This document shows positions 48,879 through 60,254 of a stretch of DNA of 64,000 bases, in pieces (within the stretch, counting starts at the first letter, position 1; the number at the start of each line of letters is the position of its first letter). The stretch covers positions 27,160-91,159 of the forward strand of contig NZ_JBQCHP010000073.1 of the NCBI RefSeq assembly GCF_051954575.1, written 5' to 3'. The notes beneath the pieces were generated by a model. That model made no database searches and had not been told where the DNA came from. It saw nothing but the letters and a program-made list of their open reading frames with translations. The translations under genes were made by a program, and so were the position numbers. Source of the DNA: Dyella_B sp035690825 (GTDB taxonomy: Bacteria; Pseudomonadota; Gammaproteobacteria; Xanthomonadales; Rhodanobacteraceae).

Positions 48879-49249
48879 TGTCGAGCCAGCATGGTCATTC
48901 GAATGCGCACGCGCACAACGCGCACGGCAGCCTGAAGAGCTACGTCGTCGGTTTTGCGCTGTCGCTGATCCTTACGCTGCTGTCGTTCGGCTGCGTGATG
49001 AGCGGGGCGGTGCCGCAGCACCTGGTGGTGCCTGGCATCGTGGTGTTCTGCGTGGCGCAGTTGCTGGTGCAACTGGTGTTCTTCCTGCACATGAGCGCTG
49101 CGCCGGGCCAGCGCGACAATTTGTCGATTGGCGTGTTCACCCTGCTGATCATCGCCATCGTGGTGGTGGGTTCGCTGTGGGTGATGCACAACATGAACCT
49201 GTACATGATGCACCCGGCGAGCCAGTCCATGTCTTCGAGTATAGGCTGA
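48878..49249 (+). CDS. cyoD: Cytochrome bo3 ubiquinol oxidase subunit IV
   Basis: Small three-helix subunit of 123 aa (SYVVGFALSLILTLLSFGCV, then VVFCVAQLLVQLVFFLHM and LLIIAIVVVGSLWVMHNMN). The His-rich N-terminus (HGHSNAHAHNAHG) is a variable tail. It starts on the last base of cyoC. No cyoE (haem O synthase) follows; a terminator does, so the haem O enzyme must be encoded elsewhere. Confidence 0.95.
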   Translation: MSSQHGHSNAHAHNAHGSLKSYVVGFALSLILTLLSFGCVMSGAVPQHLVVPGIVVFCVAQLLVQLVFFLHMSAAPGQRDNLSIGVFTLLIIAIVVVGSLWVMHNMNLYMMHPASQSMSSSIG

Positions 49250-49295
49250 CGCGCTTGCCCGCCATGCTGCCCGCCGGCATGGCGGGCCGGATCAC

Positions 49296-49317
49296 GGCCC
49301 CCGCATGGGGGCCTTTT
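49296..49317 (+). terminator. Rho-independent terminator of the cyo operon
   Basis: Stem GGCCCCC / GGGGGCC with loop GCAT followed by TTTTT, 47 bp after cyoD. Confidence 0.9.
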
Positions 49318-49381
49318 TCGTTTTCGGCTCCCGGCAGCAATACCGTTGAGGTGAAAACCCAACAGCTGGGCGCGATAGGTA

Positions 49382-49414
49382 TGGCAATGTTGGGGTTTGC
49401 ACCCCCATCTACGG
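49382..49414. repeat. Family B repeat, single arm
   Basis: GGCAATGTTGGGGTTTGCAC then CCCCATCTACG, a lone right arm in the cyoD-pyrG gap. The rest of that gap (49415-49521) shows nothing recognisable besides the pyrG leader. Confidence 0.65.
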
Positions 49415-49521
49415 TTGGCATCCCAGCGCGCCGCAACATTTTTCAGCCTTTCTCGGCGCAGCCATCTCGCGGCAGGAGCGATCTGCCGCTAAAATGCCGA
49501 TTTCCAGCACGGCTGCTTTCC

Positions 49522-51191
<1,670 letters not shown>

Positions 51192-51195
<4 letters not shown>

Positions 51196-52031
51196 AGTTG
51201 TGCGGTTTCGAGGTCGGCCTGGACCAGCCCCTGTTCCTGATCGCCGGCCCCTGCGTGGTGGAATCGGAACAACTGCAGATCGACACCGCCGGCACGCTGA
51301 AGGAAATCACCGGCAGGCTCGGCGTCAATTTCATCTTCAAATCCAGCTTCGACAAGGCCAATCGTTCCTCCGGCGGCAGTTTTCGCGGCCCCGGCATGGA
51401 AGAGGGCCTGCGCATCCTGGGCGAAGTAAAGCGCCAGGTGGGCGTGCCGGTGCTGACCGACGTGCACGAATACACGCCGATGAACGAAGTGGCCGCGGTG
51501 GTGGACGTGCTGCAGACACCCGCCTTCCTGTGCCGGCAGACCGATTTCATCCAGAACGTGGCGCGCGCTGGCAAGCCGGTGAACATCAAGAAAGGCCAGT
51601 TCCTGGCGCCGTGGGACATGAAGAACGTGGTGGCCAAGGCCAAGGACGTGGGCAACGACGCCATTCTGGTGTGCGAGCGCGGCGCCAGCTTCGGCTACAA
51701 CAACCTCGTTTCCGATATGCGTTCGCTGAGCGCGATGCGCGATACCGGCTGCCCGGTGGTGTTCGACGCCACCCATTCGGTGCAGTTGCCGGGCGGGCAG
51801 GGCACCAGTTCCGGCGGCCAGCGCGAATTCGTGCCGGTGCTGGCGCGCGCGGCGGTCGCCGTTGGCATCGCCGGCTTGTTCGCCGAGACGCATCCAGACC
51901 CAAGCAAGGCGCTGAGCGACGGCCCGAACGCCTGGCCGCTTGGCAAAATGGAAGCGCTGCTGCAGACCCTGCTCGAACTCGACCAGGTCACCAAGCGCCA
52001 CGGTTTCCTCGAGAGCACGCTGCAACCTTAA
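51192..52031 (+). CDS. kdsA: 2-dehydro-3-deoxyphosphooctonate aldolase (KDO-8-phosphate synthase)
   Basis: Condenses PEP and arabinose 5-phosphate for the KDO sugar of lipopolysaccharide; 279 aa. Signature segments: LIAGPCVVESEQLQ, FKSSFDKANRSS, VLTDVHEYTPMNEVA, FLCRQTDFIQNVARAGKPVN and VFDATHSVQLPGG. An Asn at the metal position (KANRSS) versus Cys distinguishes metal-independent forms; the Cys at the start of motif AGPC does not settle this. It follows pyrG with a four-base overlap, the usual order. Confidence 0.97.
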
Positions 52032-52039
52032 GGATACGC

Positions 52040-52255
52040 ATGGCCACAGACGAATCGCTGATCCGACTGCTCACCGACATTCGCGATATCCAACGCGAGC
52101 ACCTGGAGCTGTACCGGAAACGCAGCGAAGCGGCCATTGCCAAGCAGGACCAGGCGCTCGATGTGACCCGGCGCTACCAGACCTTCTACCGCATAGTGAT
52201 CGCGGTGCTGTTCGCAGCCATCGCGGCCATGATGTTTTGGCTCTTCAAGCACTAA
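52040..52255 (+). CDS. Small single-pass membrane protein, unknown
   Basis: A 71-aa protein with AAGGATACGC before ATG 52040. The first 45 residues are charged and helical (LIRLLTDIRDIQREHLELYR, then KRSEAAIAKQD), followed by one transmembrane helix (IVIAVLFAAIAAMMFWLF) near the C-terminus. It lies 8 bp after kdsA and 21 bp before eno, on the same strand. Comparable small membrane genes occur at this location in related genomes as I recall; function unknown. Confidence 0.7.
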   Translation: MATDESLIRLLTDIRDIQREHLELYRKRSEAAIAKQDQALDVTRRYQTFYRIVIAVLFAAIAAMMFWLFKH

Positions 52256-52276
52256 CCGATTAGGGATACGACCTCC

Positions 52277-53575
<1,299 letters not shown>

Positions 53576-53591
53576 GGTCGCACCTTAAATC

Positions 53592-53915
53592 ATGCTGCGT
53601 TGGGTCGCCTTGGTCCTGCTGTTGATACTGATTGGACTGCAGTTCGAACTGTGGTCCAGTCACGGCGGCATGTCCGAGGTGTCCAGCTTGCGCGCTGCAG
53701 TAAAAAAGCAACAGGACGAAAACGACAAGCTTACCCAGCGCAACCAGGCGCTGGCCGCGGACGTGAACGATCTCAAGCACGGCGAGCAGGCGGTGGAAGC
53801 GCGTGCTCGCGGTGAACTGGGTCTAATCAAGCCGGGCGAGACGTTTTATCAGGTGGTGCCGAAGTCGGCGGCGAGTACCGCTGTGCCGGCGGCGACCGGA
53901 ACGAGCGGTCGTTGA
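53592..53915 (+). CDS. ftsB: Cell division protein FtsB
   Basis: A 107-aa divisome protein that bridges FtsL and FtsQ. One transmembrane helix (LRWVALVLLLILIGLQFELW) is followed by a coiled coil (residues about 28-70: LRAAVKKQQDENDKLTQRNQ) and the conserved ARGELGLIKPGETFYQVV. It starts 16 bp after eno. In most relatives ispD and ispF follow; here there is a family A repeat and then truD. Confidence 0.95.
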   Translation: MLRWVALVLLLILIGLQFELWSSHGGMSEVSSLRAAVKKQQDENDKLTQRNQALAADVNDLKHGEQAVEARARGELGLIKPGETFYQVVPKSAASTAVPAATGTSGR

Positions 53916-53942
53916 TGATGATGTTTACCTCGCCGAAAACTG

Positions 53943-54066
53943 CCCCCTCCCCTACGTGTAGTAGGGGAGGATTGGGGTGGGGTGAAGCAATCTCGCGGCG
54001 AGTCCAATCAATGCGGCAAGCCCATGCAACCCCACCCCAGCCCTCCCCTGCAAGCAGGGGAGGGAG
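53943..54066. repeat. Family A composite palindromic repeat, copy 5
   Basis: Left block CCCTACGTGTAGTAGGGGAG, GGTGGGG, core AGCAATCTCGCG...ATGCGGCAAG, right block CAACCCCACCCC and CCCCTGCAAGCAGGGG. It ends 16 bases before truD and fills the gap in which ispDF would be expected. Confidence 0.88.
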
Positions 54067-54082
54067 CGAAGCGTCGCGCTGA

Positions 54083-55099
54083 ATGACTTCTCCTGAATCC
54101 GAACTCCCCCGCGCCTACGGCACGCCGCCTTTGACGGCCACGCTTCGCAGCACACCCGAAGACTTCCGCGTGGAAGAAATCCTCGGCTACGACGCCGATG
54201 GTGAAGGCGAACACGCCTTGCTGTGGGTGGAAAAGCGCGAGACGAATACCGATTGGGTGGCGCGGGAGCTGGCGCGTTTTGCCGGCGTATCACCGATGAA
54301 CGTCGGCTATGCCGGCTTGAAAGATCGCCATGCCGTTACGCGCCAAGCCTTTACCGTGCAGTTGCCGGGCAAGGCCGATCCGGATTGGAATGCGTTTCCG
54401 CATTCGGAGGTCAAAGTACTCGCAAGCACACGCCACAAGCGCAAGCTCAAGCGCGGCGCTCTGCGTGGCAACCGTTTCGTGCTGGTTTTGCGCGACGTTC
54501 GCGGTGATCGCGCGCAGGCGGAAGCCGTGCTGGGCAGCATCGCCACGCGCGGCGTACCGAACTATTTCGGCGAACAGCGTTTCGGCCGCGAGGGCGGCAA
54601 CGTGGCGCAGGCGCGGGCGATGTTCGCCGGACGCCGCGTGGATCGCGACAAGCGTTCCATATTGCTTTCCGCCGCACGCTCGCAAATCTTCAACAGCGTG
54701 CTGGCCGCGCGCGTGGAACGTGATGCCTGGGACAAACCGCTGGAGGGCGAGATCTGGTCGCTGGCCGGTTCGCGCTCTTGGTTCGGTCCGGAACCGTTCG
54801 ACGATGTGCTCGCTGCGCGACTGGCGCAAGGCGACATTCATCCGTCCGGACCGCTATGGGGGCAGGGCGAACCGCCCGCCACCGAAGTCGCCGGTGAGTT
54901 GGAACGCAGAGTGGCTGCGCAATACATCGATCTCGCCGAAGGGCTGGCCGCCGCGCGTATGGAACAGGAACGCCGTCCGCTGCGCTTGTTGCCGAAGGAT
55001 CTTCGCTGGCGCTGGCTGGATGACGAAGCGCTGGAATTGAGCTTCGAATTGCCCGCGGGCGCGTATGCCACCGTCGTCGCGCGAGAGCTGATCGCGTAG
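54083..55099 (+). CDS. truD: tRNA pseudouridine(13) synthase
   Basis: Modifies U13 in tRNA-Glu and others; 338 aa. The catalytic Asp is in VGYAGLKDRHAVTRQAF, and VEKRETNTDWVARELARFAG and GVPNYFGEQRFGREGGN are TruD hallmarks. The start ATG 54083 comes just after the family A repeat; no better ribosome-binding site than the repeat's GGGGAGGGAG is visible. The stop TAG at 55097-55099 is the beginning of a family B repeat (GCG TAG GTTGGGG). Confidence 0.95.
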   Translation: MTSPESELPRAYGTPPLTATLRSTPEDFRVEEILGYDADGEGEHALLWVEKRETNTDWVARELARFAGVSPMNVGYAGLKDRHAVTRQAFTVQLPGKADPDWNAFPHSEVKVLASTRHKRKLKRGALRGNRFVLVLRDVRGDRAQAEAVLGSIATRGVPNYFGEQRFGREGGNVAQARAMFAGRRVDRDKRSILLSAARSQIFNSVLAARVERDAWDKPLEGEIWSLAGSRSWFGPEPFDDVLAARLAQGDIHPSGPLWGQGEPPATEVAGELERRVAAQYIDLAEGLAAARMEQERRPLRLLPKDLRWRWLDDEALELSFELPAGAYATVVARELIA

Positions 55100-55122
55100 G
55101 TTGGGGTGCAAACCCCAACATT
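55097..55122. repeat. Family B repeat, left arm only
   Basis: TAGGTTGGGGTGCAAACCCC then AACATT. The right arm is missing. It starts on the truD stop codon. Confidence 0.75.
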
Positions 55123-55159
55123 GCTATCTCGTACCTTTCTTGCGCGGAATGAAAATCGC

Positions 55160-55540
55160 CTAGCTGCTCGTCGCGTGAGCCGGCGATGTGTCGTACGAAG
55201 CAGCCTGACGCGCATCCACGTACACCCAGGCCTGTAATCCGGAATTCAGGGTTACCGCGACGCGCTTGTAGTCGTCCACTTCGTAATCATCCGCCTGCGC
55301 CAGTTCGGTGTCGGTGATGTCGAAGACCGTGCCGGTGACGCAGTCCTCCGGCCGGTTGGTGAAGACGAGCATGGGGTGATGGGTCTTTCCGCTGGCGCGG
55401 ACCACGTCGGGGTCTTCGATCTTGATTTCGGTCTGGACGAATCCGGTCAACTGATCGGCCCGGCCCGCAAGCCGGCGGCCGAAAGTCGCAAGTTGCACGT
55501 TTTCCTGCTGCAACGTGCCGTACGAGAAGAGCTTGGGCAT
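55160..55540 (-). CDS. Gamma-glutamylcyclotransferase-like (AIG2-family) protein
   Basis: A 126-aa protein of the GGCT/AIG2 fold: LFSYGTLQQENVQLATFGRR carries the substrate-binding YGTL motif, and VTGTVFDITDTELAQADDYE the acidic catalytic region. Members release 5-oxoproline from gamma-glutamyl compounds or act on gamma-glutamylamines. It lies 6 bp before the Smr-domain gene's stop on the same strand, so the two are probably co-transcribed. Confidence 0.85.
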   Translation of the reverse strand: MPKLFSYGTLQQENVQLATFGRRLAGRADQLTGFVQTEIKIEDPDVVRASGKTHHPMLVFTNRPEDCVTGTVFDITDTELAQADDYEVDDYKRVAVTLNSGLQAWVYVDARQAASYDTSPAHATSS

Positions 55541-55545
55541 GGAGC

Positions 55546-56091
55546 CTATCCTTTGAGCAAGACCACAACCGCACCCGTGCCGCCCTGCATGGGACGCGCG
55601 GAAGCAAACGCGATTACATCGTCGCGACGGCGCAACAAACGATCCGTCAACACTTTCAGCACCGGACCGGCGGCCTTGGAACGCAGGCCCTTGCCATGCA
55701 CGATGCGCACGCAGCGCATGCCTTGCTCGGCGGCATGCGCAAGAAAGTCGGCAATGGTCGCTTGCGCCGCCGCGGCGTTCATCTGGTGCAGGTCGATCTC
55801 GTCCTGCACGCTGAACTGTCCGCGCTTGAGCTGACGCAGCAGTTTGGGCGGATAGCCATCGCGCAGGTAGCTGAGTTCCTCGCCCACTTCCATCAGGCCG
55901 GGATCGAAGGCCATGTCCAAGAGTTCGCGCGGCACGGCGGCTTCGTCCGCTTCGAACATGTGCGGGTGCGGTTCCGGCTTGGGGCTTTCTGGCGGTGGCG
56001 CCACGGGGTCGAACTGGCGTATCTCGCCGATCGCCTCGCGGAACAGGCGGCTGTCCTCGTCGCTCACGATGGCAGGATGGCGGCGTTTCAT
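55546..56091 (-). CDS. Smr-domain protein
   Basis: A 181-aa protein with an N-terminal helical, charged region and a C-terminal Smr (small MutS-related) domain. Hallmarks are DEIDLHQMNAAAAQATIADF and CVRIVHGKGLRSKAAGP (D-x-H and HGKG). Stand-alone Smr proteins have nicking or RNA endonuclease activity in several bacteria. Start ATG 56091 (MKRRHPAIVSDEDSRLFREA) is preferred over 56139 because upstream codons look non-conserved. Divergent from surE. Confidence 0.88.
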   Translation of the reverse strand: MKRRHPAIVSDEDSRLFREAIGEIRQFDPVAPPPESPKPEPHPHMFEADEAAVPRELLDMAFDPGLMEVGEELSYLRDGYPPKLLRQLKRGQFSVQDEIDLHQMNAAAAQATIADFLAHAAEQGMRCVRIVHGKGLRSKAAGPVLKVLTDRLLRRRDDVIAFASARPMQGGTGAVVVLLKG

Positions 56092-56243
56092 GACCGTGAT
56101 CGTAGCGAAAGCGGCGTATGCATGGCGAGGATCGGGCAAACGCCGATGAAACCGCGGGGCGGCTCGGTTAGACTCCGATGTCTAGGGCGCGCGCGTTCGC
56201 CAACACGGACGCGCGCCGGCAATTCAATCTCGAACGGATCATG

Positions 56244-57035
56244 ATGCGAGTTCTGGTAAGCAACGACGATGGCGTAGACGCGCCGGGCATCCGCGTGCTC
56301 GCCGAGCGCCTTGGCGCGGTGGGCCAGGTTACGGTGGTGGCGCCGGACCGCGACCGCTCAGGCGCCAGCAACTCCCTCACGCTCGATGCGCCGATCCGCG
56401 TCTCGCGCATGGACAACGGTTATTACCGCGTGGTGGGCACGCCGACCGATTGCGTGCATATCGCGCTGGCCGGCATGCTCGACTACGAGCCTGACATCGT
56501 CGTCTCCGGCATCAACAACTCCGCCAACCTGGGCGATGACGTGATCTATTCGGGCACCGTGTCGGCGGCGATGGAAGGGCGTTTCCTGGGCTTGCCGGCG
56601 ATCGCGGTGTCGCTGGTCAGCAAGGATCACAAGGGCGAACACTACGAGTCGGCGGCCAAGGCCGTGCAGTTGCTGATGGAGCGCTTGCTGGTCGATCCGC
56701 TGCCGGCCGACACCATTCTCAACGTCAACGTGCCGGATCGTCCGTGGGCGGACATCCGCGGTTTCGAGACCACGCGGCTTGGCAAGCGTCATCGCTCCGC
56801 GCCGTGCATCAAGCAGACCGATCCGCGCGGAAAGCCGATCTGGTGGATCGGCCCGGCCGGTGACGTGGAAGATGCCGGCCCCGGCACGGATTTCGACGCG
56901 GTGCAGCGCGGCTACATTTCGGTCACGCCGATTCACGTCGATCTCACCCGTTTCCAGGCGCTGGAAAAAGTCAGCAGTTGGGTGCGCGGCTTGAGCGACG
57001 GCATGCATCAACAGGAAAACGGTAAGGCCGCATGA
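56244..57035 (+). CDS. surE: 5'/3'-nucleotidase SurE
   Basis: Metal-dependent nucleotidase/exopolyphosphatase of 263 aa acting on nucleoside monophosphates. Metal-binding N-terminus is RVLVSNDDGVDAPGIRVLAE; APDRDRSGASNSLTL and VVSGINNSANLGDDVIYSGT follow. Start chosen at the second of two adjacent ATG codons (56241/56244) to give MRVLVSNDDG. It overlaps pcm by four bases (ATGA). The surE-pcm-(yqaA)-nlpD order is the classical stationary-phase survival cluster. Confidence 0.95.
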   Translation: MRVLVSNDDGVDAPGIRVLAERLGAVGQVTVVAPDRDRSGASNSLTLDAPIRVSRMDNGYYRVVGTPTDCVHIALAGMLDYEPDIVVSGINNSANLGDDVIYSGTVSAAMEGRFLGLPAIAVSLVSKDHKGEHYESAAKAVQLLMERLLVDPLPADTILNVNVPDRPWADIRGFETTRLGKRHRSAPCIKQTDPRGKPIWWIGPAGDVEDAGPGTDFDAVQRGYISVTPIHVDLTRFQALEKVSSWVRGLSDGMHQQENGKAA

Positions 57036-57724
57036 TCCATCCGTTGCCGCCATCGGCATTGAAGGGCGAGGGCATGACCTCGCAACGCGCACGCGACCGG
57101 CTCGTTGCCAAGTTGAAGGAAGAGGGCATCCACGACCAGCGCGTGCTGGACGTGATGCGCAATCTGCCGCGCCATCACTTCATCGACCAGGCCTTGCATT
57201 CGCGCGCCTACGAAAACACCGCGCTACCGATCGGCCACGGCCAGACCATTTCCCAACCGTGGGTGGTGGCGCGCATGACCGAAGCGCTGCTCGAACCGTT
57301 CGCTCCCAAATCCGGCCGTCCACAGAAGGTGCTGGAAATCGGCACCGGTTCGGGCTACCAGGCGGTGGTGCTGGCGCAACTGGTGCCGCAGCTTTACACC
57401 GTGGAGCGCATCGAAGAACTGCTGCGCCAGGCGCGCCGCCGTTTTCGCCAGCTTGGTCTGGAGAACATCCGTTCGCGGCATGACGACGGCAAGCTCGGCT
57501 GGGCGGCCGAAGCGCCGTTCGACGCGATCATCCTCACCGCGGCGGGCGATGCGATTCCCACCCAGATTCTCGATCAATTGGCTCCCGATGGCGTGCTGGT
57601 GGCGCCGGTGGGTTCCCCCAGCAGTCAAACCTTGATCCGCATGCGCGGCGATGGAAAAGGCGATTTCATGCAGGAAGAACTTGGCGCGGTCAGCTTCGTA
57701 CCTCTGCTGGGCGGCATCGGCTGA
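57032..57724 (+). CDS. pcm: Protein-L-isoaspartate O-methyltransferase
   Basis: Repairs isoaspartyl residues using SAM. The 57032 start overlaps surE and gives 230 aa; ATG 57074 (MTSQRARDRLVAKLKEEGIH) would give 216 aa, nearer to the usual length, and has GGCGAGGGC before it, so either is possible. Motifs: PIGHGQTISQPWVVARMTEA, then VLEIGTGSGYQAVVLAQL for SAM binding and DAIILTAAGDAIP. It ends on the first base of yqaA. Confidence 0.95.
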   Translation: MIHPLPPSALKGEGMTSQRARDRLVAKLKEEGIHDQRVLDVMRNLPRHHFIDQALHSRAYENTALPIGHGQTISQPWVVARMTEALLEPFAPKSGRPQKVLEIGTGSGYQAVVLAQLVPQLYTVERIEELLRQARRRFRQLGLENIRSRHDDGKLGWAAEAPFDAIILTAAGDAIPTQILDQLAPDGVLVAPVGSPSSQTLIRMRGDGKGDFMQEELGAVSFVPLLGGIG

Positions 57725-58332
57725 TGCAGCTCTTCGGAAAACTCTATGCGCGCGTTCTGGTGTGGGCGCGCGATCGACGGGCCGTGTACTACCTGTGCGG
57801 CCTGAGCTTTGTGGAAGCCTTCATCTTCCCGATCATGCCCGAGGTGATGCTGGCGCCAATGATGCTCGGCAAGCGGCACCGGGCGTTTTTCTACGCAAAT
57901 ATCAGCCTGCTTTTTTCGCTGCTGGGCTCGCTGGTGGGTTACGCGCTAGGACACTGGGCGTTCCACGCGCTCACGCCCTTGCTGCAATCGCTGCACCTGT
58001 ACGATTCGATCGAGCGTGGCGTGGAAAGCCTGCGCACGGAAATGAACCAGCATTGGCTGCAAATGCTGCTGGTGCTGACGCTAGCAGCGCTGCAGCCGGT
58101 GGTGCCGATGAAGTTCGTCACCTGGGCTTCGGGCATCGTCGGCGTGCCGGTGCTGCCGTTCCTGCTGTGCATGCTGATCGGCCGCGGCAAGCGCGTGTGG
58201 TTACTGGCTTTGCTGATCCGCCTGTTCGGCGAGCGTGCCGAGCGCATCCTGCACAAGCACATCGAATGGATCGGCTGGGCCGCGCTGGTGGTGCTTGCAG
58301 GACTGGCGGGTTGGTGGCTGCTGAAGCATTAA
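57724..58332 (+). CDS. yqaA: YqaA-family DedA-like membrane protein
   Basis: A 202-aa inner-membrane protein of the YqaA (SNARE-associated/VTT, DedA-related) family with four or five hydrophobic segments. FIFPIMPEVMLAPMMLGKRH has the Pro/Glu-rich re-entrant motif of the family, and LQPVVPMKFVTWASGIVGVP the second half. DedA-like proteins flip lipids such as undecaprenyl phosphate or phosphatidylethanolamine; the role of YqaA is not settled. It starts on the pcm stop (TGATG). Confidence 0.88.
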   Translation: MQLFGKLYARVLVWARDRRAVYYLCGLSFVEAFIFPIMPEVMLAPMMLGKRHRAFFYANISLLFSLLGSLVGYALGHWAFHALTPLLQSLHLYDSIERGVESLRTEMNQHWLQMLLVLTLAALQPVVPMKFVTWASGIVGVPVLPFLLCMLIGRGKRVWLLALLIRLFGERAERILHKHIEWIGWAALVVLAGLAGWWLLKH

Positions 58333-58396
58333 TGGCGGGAGATCGTTTCGTGTGCACCGCATGAAAACTCTGCGCCGCCCCGTTATGCTGGCCCGC

Positions 58397-59359
58397 ATGA
58401 ATGAATGGATGCGATGGCCCGCACTACTTGCCGCTATGTCGTTACTCATGACCGGTTGCAGCACGGTGGTGGTGCAGCCGCCGTCGAACGCATCGGCCGC
58501 CACTTCGCGCCCGGCACCGCCGCAGCAACCGGGCTCCTACACGGTGGCCAAGGGCGATACGCTTTATTCCATCGCCTTTCGCAATGGCACCGACTTTCGC
58601 GAAGTGGCCCGCTTGAACGGCATCGATGCGCCGTACACGATCTGGCCCGGCCAGGTATTGAAGCTACCAGGTAGGGGCGCAGGCGCCGAGCCTGCGGCGG
58701 CGCACGCGTCGCCATCGGTCGCTGCCACCAAGGCACCCGCACCGCCGCCGACCAACGCACCGGTCTTCCAGACGGTAGAAACTACGCCTGCGCCGGCGAA
58801 ACCCTCATCGGTGCCGACACCGGCGCATGCAAGCTCCGCAGCCGCGGTTTCCGCGGCGACCGTGCATCCCGTGCCGCCGCATGTGGCGCCGGTCGCCGCA
58901 ACTGCTACCAGTCCATCGCCAGCGCCTGCGGCGGTTACGCCAACGCCGGCGCCCGTAGCAGCCGCCAGCGGAGGCACGCGCAGCGCAGGTGGCGTGAAAT
59001 GGCGTTGGCCGGCCTCCGGCCAGATCATCGGGCGCTTCCAGGCCAATGCGGCGATTCCGGGCATCGACATCGCCGGCAAGGCCGGCGATCCGGTGGTCGC
59101 CGCCGCCGATGGCACGGTGGTGTACAGCGGCAACGGCCTGGTGGGCTATGGCGAGCTGATCATCATCAAGCACAACGACAGCTTCCTTTCCGCCTATGGC
59201 CACAACCGCAAGCGGCTGGTCACGGAAGGGCAGCAGGTGAAGGCCGGGCAGCAGATTGCGGAGATGGGCTCGAGCGGCAGTTCGCGCGACGAGTTGCAGT
59301 TCCAGATTCGCAAGGACGGCAATCCGGTCGATCCGCTGGAGTATTTGCCGTCGCGTTAG
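58397..59359 (+). CDS. nlpD: LysM/M23 lipoprotein, NlpD-type activator of amidases
   Basis: An outer-membrane lipoprotein, 320 aa, that activates the AmiC cell-separation amidase. The 58397 start gives a compact lipoprotein signal (RWPALLAAMSLLMTGC, lipobox MTGC); ATGs at 58352 and 58361 are in frame. LysM follows (GSYTVAKGDTLYSIAFRNGT), then a long Ala/Pro-rich linker, and a C-terminal M23-type LytM domain (PGIDIAGKAGDPVVAAADGT). The LytM His-x-His metal site is altered (SAYGHNRKRL remains), as in NlpD/EnvC activators. rpoS, which follows nlpD in many gammaproteobacteria, is not here. Confidence 0.92.
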   Translation: MNEWMRWPALLAAMSLLMTGCSTVVVQPPSNASAATSRPAPPQQPGSYTVAKGDTLYSIAFRNGTDFREVARLNGIDAPYTIWPGQVLKLPGRGAGAEPAAAHASPSVAATKAPAPPPTNAPVFQTVETTPAPAKPSSVPTPAHASSAAAVSAATVHPVPPHVAPVAATATSPSPAPAAVTPTPAPVAAASGGTRSAGGVKWRWPASGQIIGRFQANAAIPGIDIAGKAGDPVVAAADGTVVYSGNGLVGYGELIIIKHNDSFLSAYGHNRKRLVTEGQQVKAGQQIAEMGSSGSSRDELQFQIRKDGNPVDPLEYLPSR

Positions 59360-59490
59360 CTTGGCGCCGCGTCCGAGAGGGCTGCGGTGAGGGGACAATC
59401 TGGCGTAGGGGCTGCCTAGAGCGCGTCTTGGCTCGATCGTGCCGCTTGCAAGATTGACCCCTCACCCCAGCGTTTTCGGGGCGAGGGCGC

Positions 59491-59868
59491 TCAGGCAGCG
59501 GGAAGAATGAACGCGGCCACCACGCGCCGCCCTTCGCCGGCGAGCAGGTCGTAGGTGCGCGCAGCCGCTGCGTTGTCCATTACTTCGATACCGACGCCGC
59601 GGCGCAGGAAGCCGGCCATGAATGCCGCCGGCGGAAACTGCTGGCGCGTGCCGGTGCCCAGCAGCACCACTTCCGGTTGCAGCTCCAGCACGGCCTGCAC
59701 ATGATCGTCGCCCAAGGCCTGGGCACTGCTGACGGGCCATTGCTCCACCGCACGCTGGGGCGAAAGCAGAAAACTGGCGGTCAATTCACGATCGACCACC
59801 GTGATGGCGCGCTCGGTGACGCGGCGGACGAACAAGTAATCTCCAGGGCGGTCCAGTGACAGATCCAC
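59491..59868 (-). CDS. Mth938-like domain protein (DUF498)
   Basis: A 125-aa protein of the Mth938/NDUFAF3-like family. PEVVLLGTGTRQQFPPAAFM is the family signature, and GVGIEVMDNAAAARTYDLLA the C-terminal half. Bacterial members are uncharacterised; a mitochondrial relative assists complex I assembly. It lies 10 bp after yhbY on the same strand. Confidence 0.85.
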   Translation of the reverse strand: MDLSLDRPGDYLFVRRVTERAITVVDRELTASFLLSPQRAVEQWPVSSAQALGDDHVQAVLELQPEVVLLGTGTRQQFPPAAFMAGFLRRGVGIEVMDNAAAARTYDLLAGEGRRVVAAFILPAA

Positions 59869-59878
59869 GGCGGCCTCC

Positions 59879-60175
59879 TCAGCGCGGCAGGGCCAGCCGC
59901 GGGTCGTCCTCGTTGCGGCGGAACAGCACCACGATGTGGCCGATCTGCTGCACGTTTTCCGCGCCGGTGCCGTCGAGCAGGAACTGGATCTGCTCCTCGC
60001 GCTCGTCCTTGTCGCCGCCGGACAGCTTCACCTTCACCAGTTCGTGATGCGACAGCGCCAGATCCAGCTCCTTCACCACCGCCTCGGTGGCGCCCTTGGC
60101 GCCCAGCAGGATCACCGGGTGGAGGTCGTGTGCGAGGCTTCGCAAATAGCGTCGCTGCGAGGGGGAAATGGCCAT
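59879..60175 (-). CDS. yhbY: YhbY family RNA-binding protein (CRM domain)
   Basis: A 98-aa CRM-domain protein that associates with pre-50S ribosomal particles. The GxxG RNA-binding loop is in HPVILLGAKGATEAVVKELD; the end GHIVVLFRRNEDDPRL is typical. It is divergent from rlmE-ftsH, the same arrangement as in E. coli. Confidence 0.93.
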   Translation of the reverse strand: MAISPSQRRYLRSLAHDLHPVILLGAKGATEAVVKELDLALSHHELVKVKLSGGDKDEREEQIQFLLDGTGAENVQQIGHIVVLFRRNEDDPRLALPR

Positions 60176-60254
60176 GCGTTCAGTCCAGGATGCACTGCAA
60201 GTAAGCCGTAAAGGGTATCATGCCCACCCCTGTTCCCGGTCCGCTAACTGACCC

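Noticed and set aside
45043..49249. aa3-type cytochrome c oxidase (cta) identity
   Set aside because: Subunit II lacks the CuA cysteines and is a lipoprotein; a CyoD subunit is present. It is a quinol oxidase.
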